Shown: one piece after another, positions 40,791 to 41,392 of the stretch
Numbering within the stretch: the first letter of the stretch is position 1
How the letters are laid out: every line of letters begins with the position of its first letter
Source of the DNA: a virus
Strand: one strand, 5' to 3'
Virus record (IMG/VR): IMGVR_UViG_3300042462_000918
Span: 1 to 41,392 of that record
Length of the DNA stretch: 41,392 nucleotides
Made by a program: the position numbers and the translations under genes
Notes under the pieces: generated by a model
Databases searched by the model: none
What the model was told of the DNA's origin: nothing
What the model saw: the letters and a program-made list of their open reading frames with translations, nothing else

Positions 40791-41392
40791 TCACTTGGAA
40801 TAAGTGGCTGTGAGTTTGCTTCCAGTAGGGGGTGGGATCAGCATCGTGACCTCATCCCCTGAAAGAGTGAAGTCCGCTTCAGGCCCTTGCTCTTGCAATA
40901 GCCCGTTTAAAAATATCATGATCGAATCGGGTGAGGCAGGGACAGACAAGAGGTGAAAGACAGGATTTATTCCGTCTGCAACACCGGTCAACCTTTCGTT
41001 CCAGACCATGTCCTGCAACTCTGACGTGCTGCTAATGGTCACAATTCCGCTAGGCGATGTTGTAATGCTGATTCCTGCGCCGGCCTCGAATGTCGTTTCC
41101 GTAGTTGCTATTCTAACCACAATTTCATCGTCAGGATGAAGCTGAGAGAAAAGTTGTAGGCTTGTTGTCGAAACAACAGCGTAGTCCTTTCCTGTACCCG
41201 CCAGTAACAACTGGCCATTTAAGTAAACATCTATGTCAGTCTGGTCATCATAGCTCGGAAGAAGGGAACCAAGAGAAGAAAAATCGAGCAAGCCTGCAGC
41301 ACCGACATCGCCTACAAAAAAAGAGCCTTTTTTATAAAAAATATTGCTAAAGGAGCCAGCTGAGCCTGCGGCGGCTGATATAGTAATCGTAC
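40791..41392 (-). CDS. Tail fibre-like protein, C-terminal part (runs off the right edge)
   Basis: The frame stays open to the window edge, so the real start is outside; the TTG at 41291 is not the start. The visible part begins ITISAAAGSAGSF and reads YKKGSFFVGDVGAAGLLDFS, then DIDVYLNGQLLLAGTGKDYA, which is the terminal module of fibres 1 and 2. It goes on with GAGISITTSPSGIVTIS and then a different beta module (GINPVFHLLSVPASPDSIMI, FLNGLLQEQGPEADFTLSGD) of a kind common at phage fibre C-termini. So the fibre end module here is internal, followed by an extra module. Confidence 0.78.
   Translation of the reverse strand, partial: TITISAAAGSAGSFSNIFYKKGSFFVGDVGAAGLLDFSSLGSLLPSYDDQTDIDVYLNGQLLLAGTGKDYAVVSTTSLQLFSQLHPDDEIVVRIATTETTFEAGAGISITTSPSGIVTISSTSELQDMVWNERLTGVADGINPVFHLLSVPASPDSIMIFLNGLLQEQGPEADFTLSGDEVTMLIPPPTGSKLTATYSK

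Noticed and set aside
40791-41291. A complete 166-residue gene from the TTG at 41291
   Set aside because: The frame is open to the window edge and the residues upstream of the TTG match the fibre end module, so this is a partial gene, not one starting with TTG.

Overview
The window looks like part of the genome of a large contractile-tailed phage (myovirus), probably from an aquatic habitat. It combines a T4-type replication set (DnaB-like helicase, FEN/RNase H-type exonuclease, RecA/UvsX recombinase, gp32-like ssDNA-binding protein, class I ribonucleotide reductase beta subunit) with a T4-type tail (gp19-like tube, two gp18-like sheaths, gp26-like baseplate/assembly protein, long tape measure). 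It also carries proteins and N-terminal motifs that I recognise from uncultured marine phages. The family A DNA polymerase has no 3'-5' exonuclease domain, which recalls the split polymerase of Rhodothermus phage RM378. The host cannot be read from this window, and I saw no tRNA, CRISPR array, integrase or attachment site.

Layout. Almost everything from 1 to 34940 is on the minus strand, so in transcription order it runs from high to low coordinates: neck proteins (34940-33069), tail sheath stabiliser (33063), two paralogous tail sheaths (31663 and 28623), a small tagged protein, tail tube (25194), a homing endonuclease with another small tagged protein, the gp26-like protein with a probable frameshift extension (22132-21022), a 30-codon ORF, tape measure (20827), then baseplate proteins (15119-8235). 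After these come the replication and nucleotide genes: polymerase domain, HD hydrolase, small proteins, gp32-like SSB, RecA, dUTPase, a tagged protein, exonuclease, helicase, and nrdB, which runs off the left edge. The order neck, sheath stabiliser, sheath, tube follows T4 genes 13-14-15-18-19.

From 35039 to 40790 the genes are on the plus strand: a 47-residue ORF, two modular tail-fibre-like proteins and a coiled-coil protein. The first fibre carries fourteen near-identical 108-bp repeats in two blocks. The second carries a roll of 14-residue HAEG repeats. A third fibre-like gene enters from the right edge on the minus strand and is incomplete. A single structural-type gene at 22232-22627 is also on the plus strand, inside the minus-strand tail block.

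Tight spacing and ATGA overlaps (exonuclease/helicase, HD/small protein, tape measure/small protein) indicate translationally coupled operons. Four clear factor-independent terminators end units at about 2740, 20990 and 24660 (minus) and 38400 (plus), and a fifth lies at 40200 (plus). The main virion genes (neck, both sheaths, tube, fibre 1) share an upstream motif close to NATARTTA that could be a late promoter element.

Most interesting leads: (1) a candidate +1 frameshift extending the gp26-like protein just upstream of the tape measure; (2) a shared N-terminal helical tag on three otherwise unrelated small proteins; (3) an exonuclease-less family A polymerase with changed O-helix and motif C residues; (4) the repeat architecture of the fibre genes; (5) two full-length sheath paralogs.
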